DNA of 63,850 bases. Source: a virus. The stretch is taken from the IMG/VR virus record IMGVR_UViG_3300046809_000440, positions 1-63,850 of that record, one strand, 5' to 3'. The notes below the pieces were generated by a model. It did not search any database and was not told the origin of the DNA. It saw nothing but the letters and a program-made list of their open reading frames with translations. Position 1 is the stretch's first letter. Each line of letters starts with the position of its first letter. A program made the position numbers and the translations under genes. Below, piece after piece: positions 48,486-57,424 of this stretch.

Positions 48486-49493
48486 ATGAGCGATGTTCCG
48501 AACGGCGACCTCTTAACCCGCCAGCCGGGGACGGCTACTTCACCGCCGCCTGAACACGATAACTCCTCGCCCGAACAGGCTGTCGAGGAAATCCGCGCTC
48601 AACTCGACACCGAGCGCCGCAGCCGCGAGGCTGCCGAGGCAGATGCGCGCAATGCGACCAGGGAGGCGGCTGACGCCAAGGCGCGCGCCACGGCAGCCGA
48701 TACTGGTGCATGGGCAGCGCAAGAGCAGGCGGTTGATACCGGCCTCAAAGCGCAGGCGTCGCTCGTCGATCAGGCGAAGCGGACGATCGCCGAGGCGACG
48801 GCTGCTGGCGACGGTTCGGCCGCAGCCGAAGCCTATCAATTATTGGCCGAGGCCACGAGCAATCTCGGGCGGCTGAACGATCGCAAGGCGTGGCTTGAAA
48901 GCCAGAAAACGCAACGTCAGACGCAGCCGGCTCAGCAACCCGCCAGCAACGCGGTGCGTGTTACGACGCCAGGCGGTGCGATGGAGGTTGATCCGGCATC
49001 GAAGCAATGGATGGACGATCATGCGCGGTTTTACACCGATGGCGCCTACTACAACCACGCCGTCGCGGCGCACTCGACGGTCGTTGCGGATGGCATTCAG
49101 CCTGGCTCTCCGGCCTATTTTCGAGCGCTGACCGATCAAATGCAGCGGTTCGAGCGGTTCGAGGCGTATGAGCGCGGCGAAGCGCAACCTAACGGGAATG
49201 GACAGCAGCCGATGCCTCAACACCGATCACAACCTCGCGCCTCCTCGATGGGGGCGCCGGTCTCGCGCTCTACGACGCCAGTTTCTCGTGACGGGACGCA
49301 TGATCCGCTGGCGATTGCCCGCAAGATCGGGGCGAATGTGACGGTCGATGATTTGCGGGAGTTTGCTCGCGTCAACGGTTACGGACGGGACGAAACCGGA
49401 TTTCAGCGCTACCTCAAGGATCAGCAGGAGATCGCTGATATCGAGCGAACGGGGGGCGATACCGGCTTGCGGGTTGACGGGGTGTACCGATGA
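48486..49493 (+). CDS. Putative scaffolding protein, 335 aa
   Basis: Long coiled-coil helices (residues about 25-150, EEIRAQLDTERRSREAAEAD), a Gln/Pro-rich linker and a helical C-terminus (DPLAIARKIGANVTVDDLRE). This composition and the location between portal and capsid genes fit scaffolds. No protease gene is visible, so scaffold removal may be non-proteolytic, as in P22. Confidence 0.65.
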   Translation: MSDVPNGDLLTRQPGTATSPPPEHDNSSPEQAVEEIRAQLDTERRSREAAEADARNATREAADAKARATAADTGAWAAQEQAVDTGLKAQASLVDQAKRTIAEATAAGDGSAAAEAYQLLAEATSNLGRLNDRKAWLESQKTQRQTQPAQQPASNAVRVTTPGGAMEVDPASKQWMDDHARFYTDGAYYNHAVAAHSTVVADGIQPGSPAYFRALTDQMQRFERFEAYERGEAQPNGNGQQPMPQHRSQPRASSMGAPVSRSTTPVSRDGTHDPLAIARKIGANVTVDDLREFARVNGYGRDETGFQRYLKDQQEIADIERTGGDTGLRVDGVYR

Positions 49494-49720
49494 CACCCTA
49501 CGAGGTCCGCAATCAGATCGCCGTCGAGCGGGCGCTGATCGACGAATCGAAACTGACCCGGCTTGCGTTGGCCCGCGAGCGCCGGGACCGGATGATCGCA
49601 GCAGCATTCGGGAGCGTTCCGGCACCCGATGGCTATCGTCTGAAAACGGCTTCCGTATCGATCGAAATCGACAACGAGACAATTGATTTGACCGCCGATA
49701 TGGAGAATCCAAATGAGTGA
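49490..49720 (+). CDS. Hypothetical protein, 76 aa
   Basis: ATGA overlap with the scaffold. MTPYEVRNQIAVERALIDES is helical, then a beta hairpin (LKTASVSIEIDNETIDLTAD). Likely head-assembly related by position. Confidence 0.6.
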   Translation: MTPYEVRNQIAVERALIDESKLTRLALARERRDRMIAAAFGSVPAPDGYRLKTASVSIEIDNETIDLTADMENPNE

Positions 49721-50318
49721 TGATTTGATTGGCGGTCTGGCTGACAAGCCGAAGCGCAGCCGGGGGCGCCCCGCGTCGCGGCGGGAAGCAACTCCGATGC
49801 CGGCAGAGCGAGAAATGCCGGTAAGTGCACGCTCTCCGAATCCGACCGACGATCTCGAAGCCTTTATTGACGGCCTGGGAGACGGCAGGACACTGACCCG
49901 CGAAGGCCGGCGCGGCGGTGCCGATACGACATTTGAAGTCCCACAGCAGGGGCGCCGTCAAGGCTGGGATTACCAGTGGTGGGTGACTCATGTGACGGGG
50001 CAGGAGGAAGACCCGTCATATTTTGTGCGGATTCAGAATGGCGGCTGGGTTCCGACCCCGGCAGCGCATTTTCCGCAGCTCTGCCCGGTCGGCTGGGCGC
50101 GCAAGACAATCGATCGCGAAGGCCAGCGGCTTTTTATGCGGCCGCAGCGGTTGACCGACGAAGCGAACGCCGAACAGCGGCAGATGGCTTATGAGCAGAA
50201 AGCCAATCGTCTTGCAGCGGCGCAATCGGGCGATTCAGGGCGAGATTTTGCTCGCCGTGTCAATCTCGACGGCAGCCCGGCGGCGCAAATCGATGTCGAT
50301 ATCCGCCCGCTGATGTAA
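49713..50318 (+). CDS. Hypothetical protein, 201 aa
   Basis: Overlaps the previous gene by eight bases. Basic N-terminal stretch (KPKRSRGRPASRREATPMPA), then a folded part with WDYQWWVTHVTGQEEDPSYF and ARKTIDREGQRLFMRPQRLT. Last gene before the capsid promoter. Function not recognised. Confidence 0.6.
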   Translation: MSDDLIGGLADKPKRSRGRPASRREATPMPAEREMPVSARSPNPTDDLEAFIDGLGDGRTLTREGRRGGADTTFEVPQQGRRQGWDYQWWVTHVTGQEEDPSYFVRIQNGGWVPTPAAHFPQLCPVGWARKTIDREGQRLFMRPQRLTDEANAEQRQMAYEQKANRLAAAQSGDSGRDFARRVNLDGSPAAQIDVDIRPLM

Positions 50319-50326
50319 GTATTTGC

Positions 50327-50355
50327 TTGACAGCGCGCGGAGGCGCGTCTAGCTA
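50327..50355 (+). promoter_or_regulatory. Capsid promoter
   Basis: TTGACA (50327-50332), 17-bp spacer, TAGCTA (50350-50355), in the 143-bp gap before the capsid-region genes. The best sigma70-like match inside the late operon; it would boost expression of the major capsid genes. No other clear element in the gap. Confidence 0.7.
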
Positions 50356-50461
50356 CCCTTCCAACGGGCTACATTTCGCGCTGGAATGTGCCTGATCCTC
50401 TAAATCAGCGAACCGATCCCGAGGGCGCTCTGAGGGGGTAGGTCGCGGCAAGGACAATGCC

Positions 50462-51112
50462 GTGGCAACTCTCACACTCGCGCCGTTCGGGTTGCGCCCG
50501 ATCAGGGCGCTGCGCCCTTCGGCGGGGAATTTCAGCGCTAATCTCTATCATATTAAGGCGGGTACGTCCGGGGCAATCGGATTCGGCGATCTTGTCGAAA
50601 CCCGTAGTGGCAGCACCGTCTATGGCTATGTCGGCATCTATACTGCCGCCGACACCCATGCGCTCGGCGTTTTCGGCGGCTGTCTGCCGTATTTCGATAC
50701 GGTCTTGCAGCAGGTCGTCAACAAGCAATGGTACGCCGGGACCGAGAGTCCATCGGGTGATATTGCCTGCCTGATCTACGATGACCCGACGATGGTGTTC
50801 ACCGCTCAGCTCGGCGGAACAGACGCATCGAACCCCGGCAACATCCTCGATCGCGGCGGCAATATCGATCTGGCGCAGAACGGGTCGCCGAATACCACCA
50901 CGGGCATCTCGACGGCTTATCTTAATGCCGCGACGTTCAACCTCACCACGGCGACGCTCCCGCTTCGCATCGTCGGCATCTCGCAGATGTTCCAGCCCGG
51001 TTACGACCCGGTTGGCTCGTTCTTCCTGCCGACCGCCGCCGGGCAACCCACCAACAATTATCTCGATGTCGTGCTCAACACGTCTGAGTACCGCACGAGT
51101 ACCGGCATCTAG
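50462..51112 (+). CDS. Head protein (possible decoration), 216 aa
   Basis: GTG at 50462; AAGGA lies upstream. ATLTLAPFGLRPIRALRPSA opens a beta-rich protein with GYVGIYTAADTHALGVFGGC. Similar proteins precede the major capsid gene in several podoviruses and are often abundant in virions. It is the first gene after the capsid promoter. Confidence 0.6.
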   Translation: MATLTLAPFGLRPIRALRPSAGNFSANLYHIKAGTSGAIGFGDLVETRSGSTVYGYVGIYTAADTHALGVFGGCLPYFDTVLQQVVNKQWYAGTESPSGDIACLIYDDPTMVFTAQLGGTDASNPGNILDRGGNIDLAQNGSPNTTTGISTAYLNAATFNLTTATLPLRIVGISQMFQPGYDPVGSFFLPTAAGQPTNNYLDVVLNTSEYRTSTGI

Positions 51113-51124
51113 GAGGGCTGAGAT

Positions 51125-52033
51125 ATGGCTATCACGACAGGCCAAATCCCGGCGATGCTTCTGCCGGGTGTTCGCAAGATCAAGGGCGACTACCAGCAGA
51201 TTCCGACACAGTGGTCGCAGATTTTTGCGCAGTCGCACTCAGACCTCCAGGTCGAGCGCACCGTCTCGGCACGCTATCTGCCGCTCGCCGGTCTCAAGAA
51301 TACCGGCATGCCGACCAACTTCGATCAGGGTGCCGGGCAGCGTTACGTCTATTCGCACATCCACGTCGCGATCGGCCTCGGCTACTCGTGGACCCGTGAA
51401 GCGATCGACGACAACCTCTACAAGCAGCAGTTCGATCCGACGAACCTTGGCCTGATCAAATCGTTTCGCCAGACGAAAGAGATCATCGCGGCCGATGTCT
51501 TCAACAACGGCAACGTCGTCAATCCGGCGATCGGCGGCGACGGGCAGGCTCTGTTCTCGACGGCGCATCCGGTTGACGGTGCCAGCGTCCCGAATATGCC
51601 GACGACGCAGATGGGTCTCAACGAAGCCGGGCTGCTCTACCTCAACAATCTGGTCCGCCGCTTCCGCGACAATGCCGCGCTGCTGATCGGCGCGCAGGGC
51701 AAGAAGCTGGTGGTTCCTGTCGAGCTTCGCCACACCGCCAAGCGGCTTCTCGAAACCCCACTCCGGGTTGGCACCGCGAACAACGACATCAACGCGATCA
51801 AGGAAAACCAAGACCTCGCCGATGGCTATCTGGTCATGGACTTCCTGACGAGCGCCTTCGCGTGGTTCGTCTGCTCGGATCAGGGCGGCTTTATCTATCT
51901 CGATCGCGTGCCCTTTGAAACCAGCATGCAGGTGGACTTCACCACAGACAATCTGTTGGTGAAAGCCTACGAAAGATACTATCTTGGCTATGACGATTGG
52001 CGTGCCGCTGCCGGAACATTCCCGAGCAATTGA
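51125..52033 (+). CDS. Major capsid protein, 302 aa
   Basis: Strong site AGGAGGG before ATG. The product (MAITTGQIPAMLLPGVRKIK...) includes VERTVSARYLPLAGLKNTGM, AQGKKLVVPVELRHTAKRLL and a C-terminal DGYLVMDFLTSAFAWFVCSD, a pattern shared with Mu gpT-like and HK97-fold capsid proteins. Length is typical. Followed directly by an inserted HNH gene. Confidence 0.75.
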   Translation: MAITTGQIPAMLLPGVRKIKGDYQQIPTQWSQIFAQSHSDLQVERTVSARYLPLAGLKNTGMPTNFDQGAGQRYVYSHIHVAIGLGYSWTREAIDDNLYKQQFDPTNLGLIKSFRQTKEIIAADVFNNGNVVNPAIGGDGQALFSTAHPVDGASVPNMPTTQMGLNEAGLLYLNNLVRRFRDNAALLIGAQGKKLVVPVELRHTAKRLLETPLRVGTANNDINAIKENQDLADGYLVMDFLTSAFAWFVCSDQGGFIYLDRVPFETSMQVDFTTDNLLVKAYERYYLGYDDWRAAAGTFPSN

Positions 52034-52121
52034 GCCATTTTTGCTCTTGAGATAAACCACAAATCGGTTATCATGGAGTGTACGAGATAGCCGATAGGTG
52101 AGAAGGATGGACGAGGAACCG

Positions 52122-52976
52122 ATGCGGCGGGTCGAGGACAATTCGATGTGGGAACCGAACTCAGGCTGTCGCCTGTGGCTCGGCGCGTCGATCCGCGGCC
52201 ACGGCGCTATCAAGTGGCAAGGTAAATCGGAGCGTGTGCACCGTATCGCGTGGGCGCACGCCTGCGGGCGTGAACTGCACGAAATCCCGAAGGGGCTTTT
52301 TGTGCTGCACAAGTGCGGAATTGGCGTGTGCTCAAACCCTGATCATTTGTATCTCGGCACGCGTTTGCAGAATGCCGCTGATCGCCGGGCACATGGTGGT
52401 TATCAGGGCGGCTTTCAGGGGAGCGACCCGCAGCGTGTTTTCGATACGCCATTCAAGCGTACCACGAGGCCAAGCTTTGGCGTCCCAACCGCTGAGGAAT
52501 TGCGACGAGTTCTGGCTTACGATCCGAACACTGGAGATTTTCGGTGGCTTGTTCGCGAAGACCGTGAGCGGGATTGGAACACGCGGTGGGCTGGCAAGGT
52601 AGCGGGCGCCATCCTGCCGGTCGGCTATCGTTACATCAATGTCGGGAGCAAGCTTCAGTTAGCGCACCGGCTGGCGTGGCTGTGGATGACTGGATCGTGG
52701 CCAGCGGCGCAGATTGACCATATCAACCGAGATCGGGCTGACAACCGTTGGGTGAACCTGCGGGAAGCGACGAACCAGCAGAACCAACTTAATGTCGGGT
52801 TGCGCTCGACCAACGGATCGGGCGTCACAGGCGTTTCGTGGGACAAGCGAAAGCATCGCTGGTACGCGACTATCACCGTTGATGGTCACATGAAGAACCT
52901 GGGCCGATATGAGGACATCGCCGACGCTATCGCCGCTCGCCAAGCTGCTGAGGCTCGATATCGAGTGGCCGCCTAA
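52122..52976 (+). CDS. Double HNH endonuclease (HNH plus HNH-AP2 fusion), 284 aa
   Basis: ATG at 52122 after GACGAGGAACC; earlier starts at 52107 and 52098 are possible. The first half is HNH_3 (GCRLWLGASIRGHGAIKW, FVLHKCGIGVCSNPDHLYLG). The second half is a complete HNH-AP2 enzyme (LRRVLAYDPNTGDFRWLVRE, AQIDHINRDRADNRWVNLRE, HRWYATITVDGHMKNLGRYE). Its composition is close to the phage core, so it is an older resident. It separates the capsid gene from the next structural genes. Confidence 0.88.
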   Translation: MRRVEDNSMWEPNSGCRLWLGASIRGHGAIKWQGKSERVHRIAWAHACGRELHEIPKGLFVLHKCGIGVCSNPDHLYLGTRLQNAADRRAHGGYQGGFQGSDPQRVFDTPFKRTTRPSFGVPTAEELRRVLAYDPNTGDFRWLVREDRERDWNTRWAGKVAGAILPVGYRYINVGSKLQLAHRLAWLWMTGSWPAAQIDHINRDRADNRWVNLREATNQQNQLNVGLRSTNGSGVTGVSWDKRKHRWYATITVDGHMKNLGRYEDIADAIAARQAAEARYRVAA

Positions 52977-53018
52977 AATGTTTCCCGCTACTGTGAAGAA
53001 CCGTGAGGAGTAGCGAAA

Positions 53019-53054
53019 GTGCCTTACATGCCCCTCATGGATGAGGCGATCTGA
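53019..53054 (+). CDS. 11-residue leader peptide or gene remnant
   Basis: GAGGAG precedes GTG at 53019; the peptide is VPYMPLMDEAI and its stop overlaps the ATG at 53054 (TGATG). It could couple translation of the next gene, or be the residue of a gene cut by the HNH insertion. Confidence 0.4.
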   Translation: MPYMPLMDEAI

Positions 53055-53995
53055 TGGCGATTACTGGATTTTCCGGTCCGTTGGTTAGCTATGGCCTTAG
53101 CTCGTTTGGCGCGGCGATTGAGTCTACCGTGAGCAATCCTAGCCAGTCGCCGTCGATCTTTGATCAGGGCATTGGGATATTGGACCCGCGCGTCCCGTAT
53201 GCGTACCAGCCGGGTCGTTCAAACGATTCGTTGACTGGTGCGGACCCTGGCGCGTATGGGTGGTGGGGAACGAGTCCTATTTGCATCTGCAATCAGGTGC
53301 CGTCAACCCTCAGCACGGTATCGATTGCCGCTGCGCAGGTTCCGGTTGCTGGGACGAAGCTAACCCTCGTATCGGCCACGGGCGGTGGGATTACGGTCGG
53401 CACGTCGATCACCAGCGCTACGACCAGGTTGGCGGTCACGGGGCTACTCGCCATCGATGTGGCGATGGCGCCGGTACGAAATGGTTCGTCAGGCGGCAAT
53501 CTGTTCTGGGACCCGACGAAGGCGTTGGCTAGGACGCTGCAAATTCTTTCGGTCGGCGACGACCACTTGGCGACGGTCACGGTTGCTGGATATGATGTTT
53601 ACAGCTATCCAATGACCGAAACGATTACGCTGACCAATGCAAGCACGGCGACAGGCAAAAAGGCGTTCAAGTACATCACCTCTATCACGCCAGCGGGGAC
53701 GCTATCCGGCGCCAACATCTCGGTGGGACAGAGCGACACGATCGGCCTCTTGATGCGCTGCGACCTGTTTCAATTCCTCAAGATTTACTCGCCGGATACG
53801 ACGCTGATTTCGGCGACGACTGGCTTTACCGCCGCTGTCACGACCAGCCCGGCGACTGCGATAACGGGCGACGTTCGCGGGACGTTTGCGCTTCAGACGG
53901 CATCGAATAACACGCGGCGGCTTGTGATCTTTCTTGAATTGCCGCTGGCAAACATCGGGACGGCGGCAGGTCTTGTCGGCGTTACGCAATTCTAG
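53054..53995 (+). CDS. Structural protein, 313 aa
   Basis: Start set by TGATG overlap. MAITGFSGPLVSYGLSSFGA, then Thr/Ser/Gly-rich beta sequence with several Ig-like stretches (VAGYDVYSYPMTETITLTNA). Probably a head or tail surface protein. Homologous in style to the 234-aa gene that follows. Confidence 0.6.
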   Translation: MAITGFSGPLVSYGLSSFGAAIESTVSNPSQSPSIFDQGIGILDPRVPYAYQPGRSNDSLTGADPGAYGWWGTSPICICNQVPSTLSTVSIAAAQVPVAGTKLTLVSATGGGITVGTSITSATTRLAVTGLLAIDVAMAPVRNGSSGGNLFWDPTKALARTLQILSVGDDHLATVTVAGYDVYSYPMTETITLTNASTATGKKAFKYITSITPAGTLSGANISVGQSDTIGLLMRCDLFQFLKIYSPDTTLISATTGFTAAVTTSPATAITGDVRGTFALQTASNNTRRLVIFLELPLANIGTAAGLVGVTQF

Positions 53996-53998
53996 GTA

Positions 53999-54703
53999 AT
54001 GAACCCGCTCCGTATCTCGTACAAGCTCGCGGCAGCCGTCAGCAATGGGTTGGCGCAGACGCAGAGCCTTGGCGCGGCCGGGAACCTGACGCTAAACGGT
54101 TCGCTGGTTACTGGCGGGGTGGGGACGCTCGATAGCGGCGGTGTCGCGCGCCGGGTCGTGATCACGTCAGCTGCGGATGATTCGGCTCTTACCTGGACGA
54201 TCACAGGAACAGATCGCCTTGGTATCGCGCAAACCGATACCGTCAGCGGCGCGGCTGTCGCCGTCAAATCGGCGCTAGACTTCAAGACTGTTACACGGAT
54301 CAGAGGTAGCGCCGCCACGGCTGGAAATGTTATCGCCGGCACTGACGGCACTGGCTCGACGCAATGGTTCATCCGCGAATGGATGTCGATGGGGGCGCTC
54401 GGCGTCCTGATGTATTTTGCGCCGGGGGTGACGGCGACGGCGAATTTCGAGGTCACGTTGGATGATCCCAATGTGATTCAGGATTTGACGCCGTATCAGG
54501 CATCGCCGGAGTCGCAGAGCGCTTACCCGCCGATCGCTGTTTCGCCGACAGGCTGGTCCGCATTGAACGCGTCGAAGATCGACACGGTAATCGTACCGCA
54601 TTTCGCGTGGAGGATGACGATCACTGCGGGGACCGATCCGGTGGTGCTCCAGGTTATCGAGACTGTCCAGGCTCGCGAAGGCTCTGGTCAAGGAGGAATA
54701 TGA
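53999..54703 (+). CDS. Structural protein, 234 aa
   Basis: ATG four bases after the upstream stop. Beta-rich (RVVITSAADDSALTWTITGT), ending in PHFAWRMTITAGTDPVVLQV. Likely forms part of the head or neck surface. The stop overlaps the next start, which has AGGAGG. Confidence 0.6.
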   Translation: MNPLRISYKLAAAVSNGLAQTQSLGAAGNLTLNGSLVTGGVGTLDSGGVARRVVITSAADDSALTWTITGTDRLGIAQTDTVSGAAVAVKSALDFKTVTRIRGSAATAGNVIAGTDGTGSTQWFIREWMSMGALGVLMYFAPGVTATANFEVTLDDPNVIQDLTPYQASPESQSAYPPIAVSPTGWSALNASKIDTVIVPHFAWRMTITAGTDPVVLQVIETVQAREGSGQGGI

Positions 54704-55190
54704 TGAAGAGCGGCCGACACATGAAAGCCGATGGCGGCAAGGTCATGGGCGAAGAAAAGAAAAGCGCTGTCCCCGAGGACGAGCGCACTAAGGCGATGAT
54801 TGCGCGCGAGGAAGAGGTGCGCAAGCACGGCGGCAAAGTCAAGGGCCATGCCTCCAAGCCTCGCCTCGACAAGCGCGCCCGCGGCGGCCGGATGACACCG
54901 AAAAGCCCGTTCAGCGGAGCCGGTGACGCGCCGAAGATGGGCTATGAATCTCGGCTTGACCATATCGATGTGGGGGGCAAGGGAACGTCCCAGCCACACC
55001 CTTAGCGACCGGCGGTCGTGCAAATTGGATCGCCGGGGCTGTCACGCACAAAGGCGCGCTGCATCGTGAATTGCATGTACCTGAAGGCGAAAAGATACCG
55101 GCGAAGAAACTAGCCAAGGCGGAGCACTCTGACAACCCGACGCTGGCGCGACGGGCGCGCTTGGCGAAGACACTGAAATCGTTTCACTGA
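54703..55190 (+). CDS. Basic virion protein made by -1 frameshift (100-aa and about 162-aa forms)
   Basis: Zero-frame product: MKSGRHMKADGGKVMGEEKK, KPRLDKRARGG and a stop at 55003-55005. A canonical slippery heptamer G-GGG-GGC lies in phase at 54972-54978. A -1 shift there joins 92 codons to a second open stretch (54978-55187) encoding QGNVPATPLATGGRANWIAG and a domain ending ARRARLAKTLKSFH. A small hairpin (GGGA-ACG-TCCC, 54981-54991) and a 6-bp stem (55005-55019) follow. Either programmed frameshifting or a single missing G explains the split. Confidence 0.65.
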
Positions 55191-55202
55191 GCGAGGTCTC
55201 CG

Positions 55203-55796
55203 ATGGCTGATTTTACCACTCTTGCGCATGACTGGCTCGTGCGCGTCAACGACGGCTTCCACGTCGCCGAGTACCGGATCGAGAACGCGTCGAGCGAGGC
55301 GGAAGCGTTTAGCCGAGCCGCAACCCTTTGGGCTACCGGCGAAGGCAAGCAGCCGCACGGTGGCGATCCGGGTAATCCGAAGGTGCCGATGCCTTCCATC
55401 GATCAGGCGCGGGCTGCCACGGGCGGGCTCAACGCACCGTTGACGGCTGAGGAAACGGCTCGTCTCGCTGTTCTGAGCGGTCAGGAGACTCGTACCCCGG
55501 CGGAACAGGCGGAGATGGATGCGCTGGATGCGCGCCGGCCGCTGACGGATGTGGAGAGAGAGCGCCTTGGCGTTCTCCGCGATCAGGTGACCCGCACGCC
55601 GGCAGAGCAGACTGAAATGGATGCACTGAGTGCGCGGGAGAAAGTCGCGCCGGTCGGCTCTCCGCTGACCGATGACGAGAAAAAGCGTCGCGATGTGCTT
55701 CTCGCCATGACCCCGCGGACCGCGATGCAGCAGGCGGAACTTGACGCGCTGCTCGCCCGCGATAGCCAACCCGCTCCCGTCGCGCCGGTAGTGTAA
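55203..55796 (+). CDS. Repeat-containing virion protein, 197 aa
   Basis: ATG after GCGAGG. After an 80-residue N-terminal part, three repeats of about 34-38 residues follow: PLTAEETARLAVLSGQETRT, PLTDVERERLGVLRDQVTRT and PLTDDEKKRRDVLLAMTPRT, each continuing into PAEQAEMDALxAR. These form charged helices. Function unknown; possibly a head or connector component. Confidence 0.6.
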   Translation: MADFTTLAHDWLVRVNDGFHVAEYRIENASSEAEAFSRAATLWATGEGKQPHGGDPGNPKVPMPSIDQARAATGGLNAPLTAEETARLAVLSGQETRTPAEQAEMDALDARRPLTDVERERLGVLRDQVTRTPAEQTEMDALSAREKVAPVGSPLTDDEKKRRDVLLAMTPRTAMQQAELDALLARDSQPAPVAPVV

Positions 55797-55805
55797 GCGT
55801 GCAAG

Positions 55806-56627
55806 ATGCCTCAAGGCGTTCCGGGTACGACATCGGGGGCGTATAATTTCCAGCTTTCCAACGGGGAGCTGATGCTTGAGGCATGGTCGCGGTGTGGTAT
55901 CCGGCCGACGCAATTAGAGGTTCACCACACCGCAGACGCATCTCGAAGTCTGAACCTTGCGCTGCAAAGCTGGACGAACAAGGGTCTTAATCTCTTTGCG
56001 CTTGAGCAGCTTGTCGTCGAGCTTGTGGCGGGTCAGGCAACCTATGTGCTTCCGCCGGAAGTGATCTCGCTTGCGGATACCTATTACAACACGATCCTCT
56101 CGACGGGTCAGGGACCGGACATGGATGCCCCGCTATATGATCCGTCCGAGCCGATCGTCAGCAACGATCCGCAGGTTGTCATCACGGGGAGCCAGGATCG
56201 GTGGTTGCGGCCGCGAGGTCGCGCCGATTACGCACGTATCCCGAACAAGCAAATGCAGGGGTTGCCGACGCTATTCTGGCTGGATCGATTGGGGCCGCCG
56301 TACCGAACGACTATGACGCTGTGGCCGGTGCCCTTTGTCGGCTACCCGAGCGCGGCGGTGACGTGCTTTGCGTTGCGGCAGGCTCAGGACGCCAATCTGC
56401 CGAATGGCGAAACTCCTGACGCGCCCACGCGCTTTCTCGATGCGCTGGCAGCGGAACTGGCATGGCGCCTGGCACGGAAATATGCTCCGGCATTGATTGG
56501 TGCAGCGGGTGCCGGCGGACTGCTGGACGACCGCACTGAGGCGTGGGAGTGGGCTACGGCAGAGGACGTAGATAAGGGTGCCCCCGTTATGGTGTCGCCG
56601 GACCTGTCAGGGTACTGGAACCTCTAG
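55806..56627 (+). CDS. Head-tail adaptor (P22 gp4-like), 273 aa
   Basis: LMLEAWSRCGIRPTQLEVHH, SLNLALQSWTNKGLNLFALE and QATYVLPPEVISLADTYYNT reproduce the helical N-terminus of gp4-type adaptors. YRTTMTLWPVPFVGYPSAAV and LAAELAWRLARKYAP are also conserved in this group. It would bind under the portal and close the head after packaging. Confidence 0.75.
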   Translation: MPQGVPGTTSGAYNFQLSNGELMLEAWSRCGIRPTQLEVHHTADASRSLNLALQSWTNKGLNLFALEQLVVELVAGQATYVLPPEVISLADTYYNTILSTGQGPDMDAPLYDPSEPIVSNDPQVVITGSQDRWLRPRGRADYARIPNKQMQGLPTLFWLDRLGPPYRTTMTLWPVPFVGYPSAAVTCFALRQAQDANLPNGETPDAPTRFLDALAAELAWRLARKYAPALIGAAGAGGLLDDRTEAWEWATAEDVDKGAPVMVSPDLSGYWNL

Positions 56628-57424
56628 TGGCCTACGCCGATCGCGCGCACCAGGTTAGGGTTAATCCTTACTCGCCATCAGCGGCGGCAGTTTGTGATTT
56701 TTGCGGCGGGTGGTTCAACAGGGTAAACCTCCAGCCGCAAATGGAATTCCAGGGTTCATCTTTGGCGGATACCGGGTTCCGTGCTTGCTGGCAGTGCTTG
56801 TCTCAGCCGCAGCCGCAGTTGAAGCCGGTCATCCTGCCGCCCGATCCGGTGCCGATCAACGACCCGCGACCGGAAGTGGCACAGAGCGGGTTGGGTGAAA
56901 TTTCGGGGCAGCTGCCGTATCCGCCGCTGTACGGCAATCAAAACGGTTTCGCGTTGATCGTGGGGCCGCAGGGTTCTTCGATCGATCAGCCGGTGTTGAC
57001 TGAGCTTAACCCCACCGCGCCGTTCAAGCTGCATCCCGAAGTGATCGTTTCAGCCTTTACGGGGTGGGGACTGCCGGCACCGTCTTTGACTTTTCATTCG
57101 GGGACTATAGCGCTTTCGGGTGTTGGGCAGCAGGCGATCCCGGCTAATGCCAACCGGACTTATCTCCTGATCTATAACCCGGCCAACGCAGTTCTGGCGG
57201 TTGCACAGGACGGGTCGCCGACGCTCGGTATCTCTACCTCCAGCATTCCAACGATAGCGATACCGTTTCCTCCAACGCCGGTAGAGGCGAAAACGGTTAT
57301 GGCGGGAACCGGAACGGCGTTGCTGCAAAATGCCGGCTGGACGCCGCCATCGGCTGTCTGGTTGGGATCAATTTGGGTGCTTGGTCTCGTGTCTGGTGCG
57401 CCCTGGTGGATTTGGGAAGGTTAG
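56627..57424 (+). CDS. Structural protein with N-terminal zinc-finger-like motif, 265 aa
   Basis: GTG overlaps the upstream TAG. CDFCGGWFNRVNLQ and RACWQCL form a CxxC...CxxC pair in the first 65 residues. The remainder is beta-rich with NRTYLLIYNPANAVLAVAQD, as seen in tail-associated proteins. Located between adaptor and tailspike, so it may link the two. Confidence 0.6.
   Translation: MAYADRAHQVRVNPYSPSAAAVCDFCGGWFNRVNLQPQMEFQGSSLADTGFRACWQCLSQPQPQLKPVILPPDPVPINDPRPEVAQSGLGEISGQLPYPPLYGNQNGFALIVGPQGSSIDQPVLTELNPTAPFKLHPEVIVSAFTGWGLPAPSLTFHSGTIALSGVGQQAIPANANRTYLLIYNPANAVLAVAQDGSPTLGISTSSIPTIAIPFPPTPVEAKTVMAGTGTALLQNAGWTPPSAVWLGSIWVLGLVSGAPWWIWEG

Noticed and set aside
49227-52312. Minus-strand frames of 250-357 codons opposite scaffold and capsid genes
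   Set aside because: Their composition mirrors the antisense of the coding strand, and there is no start context or recognisable motif.
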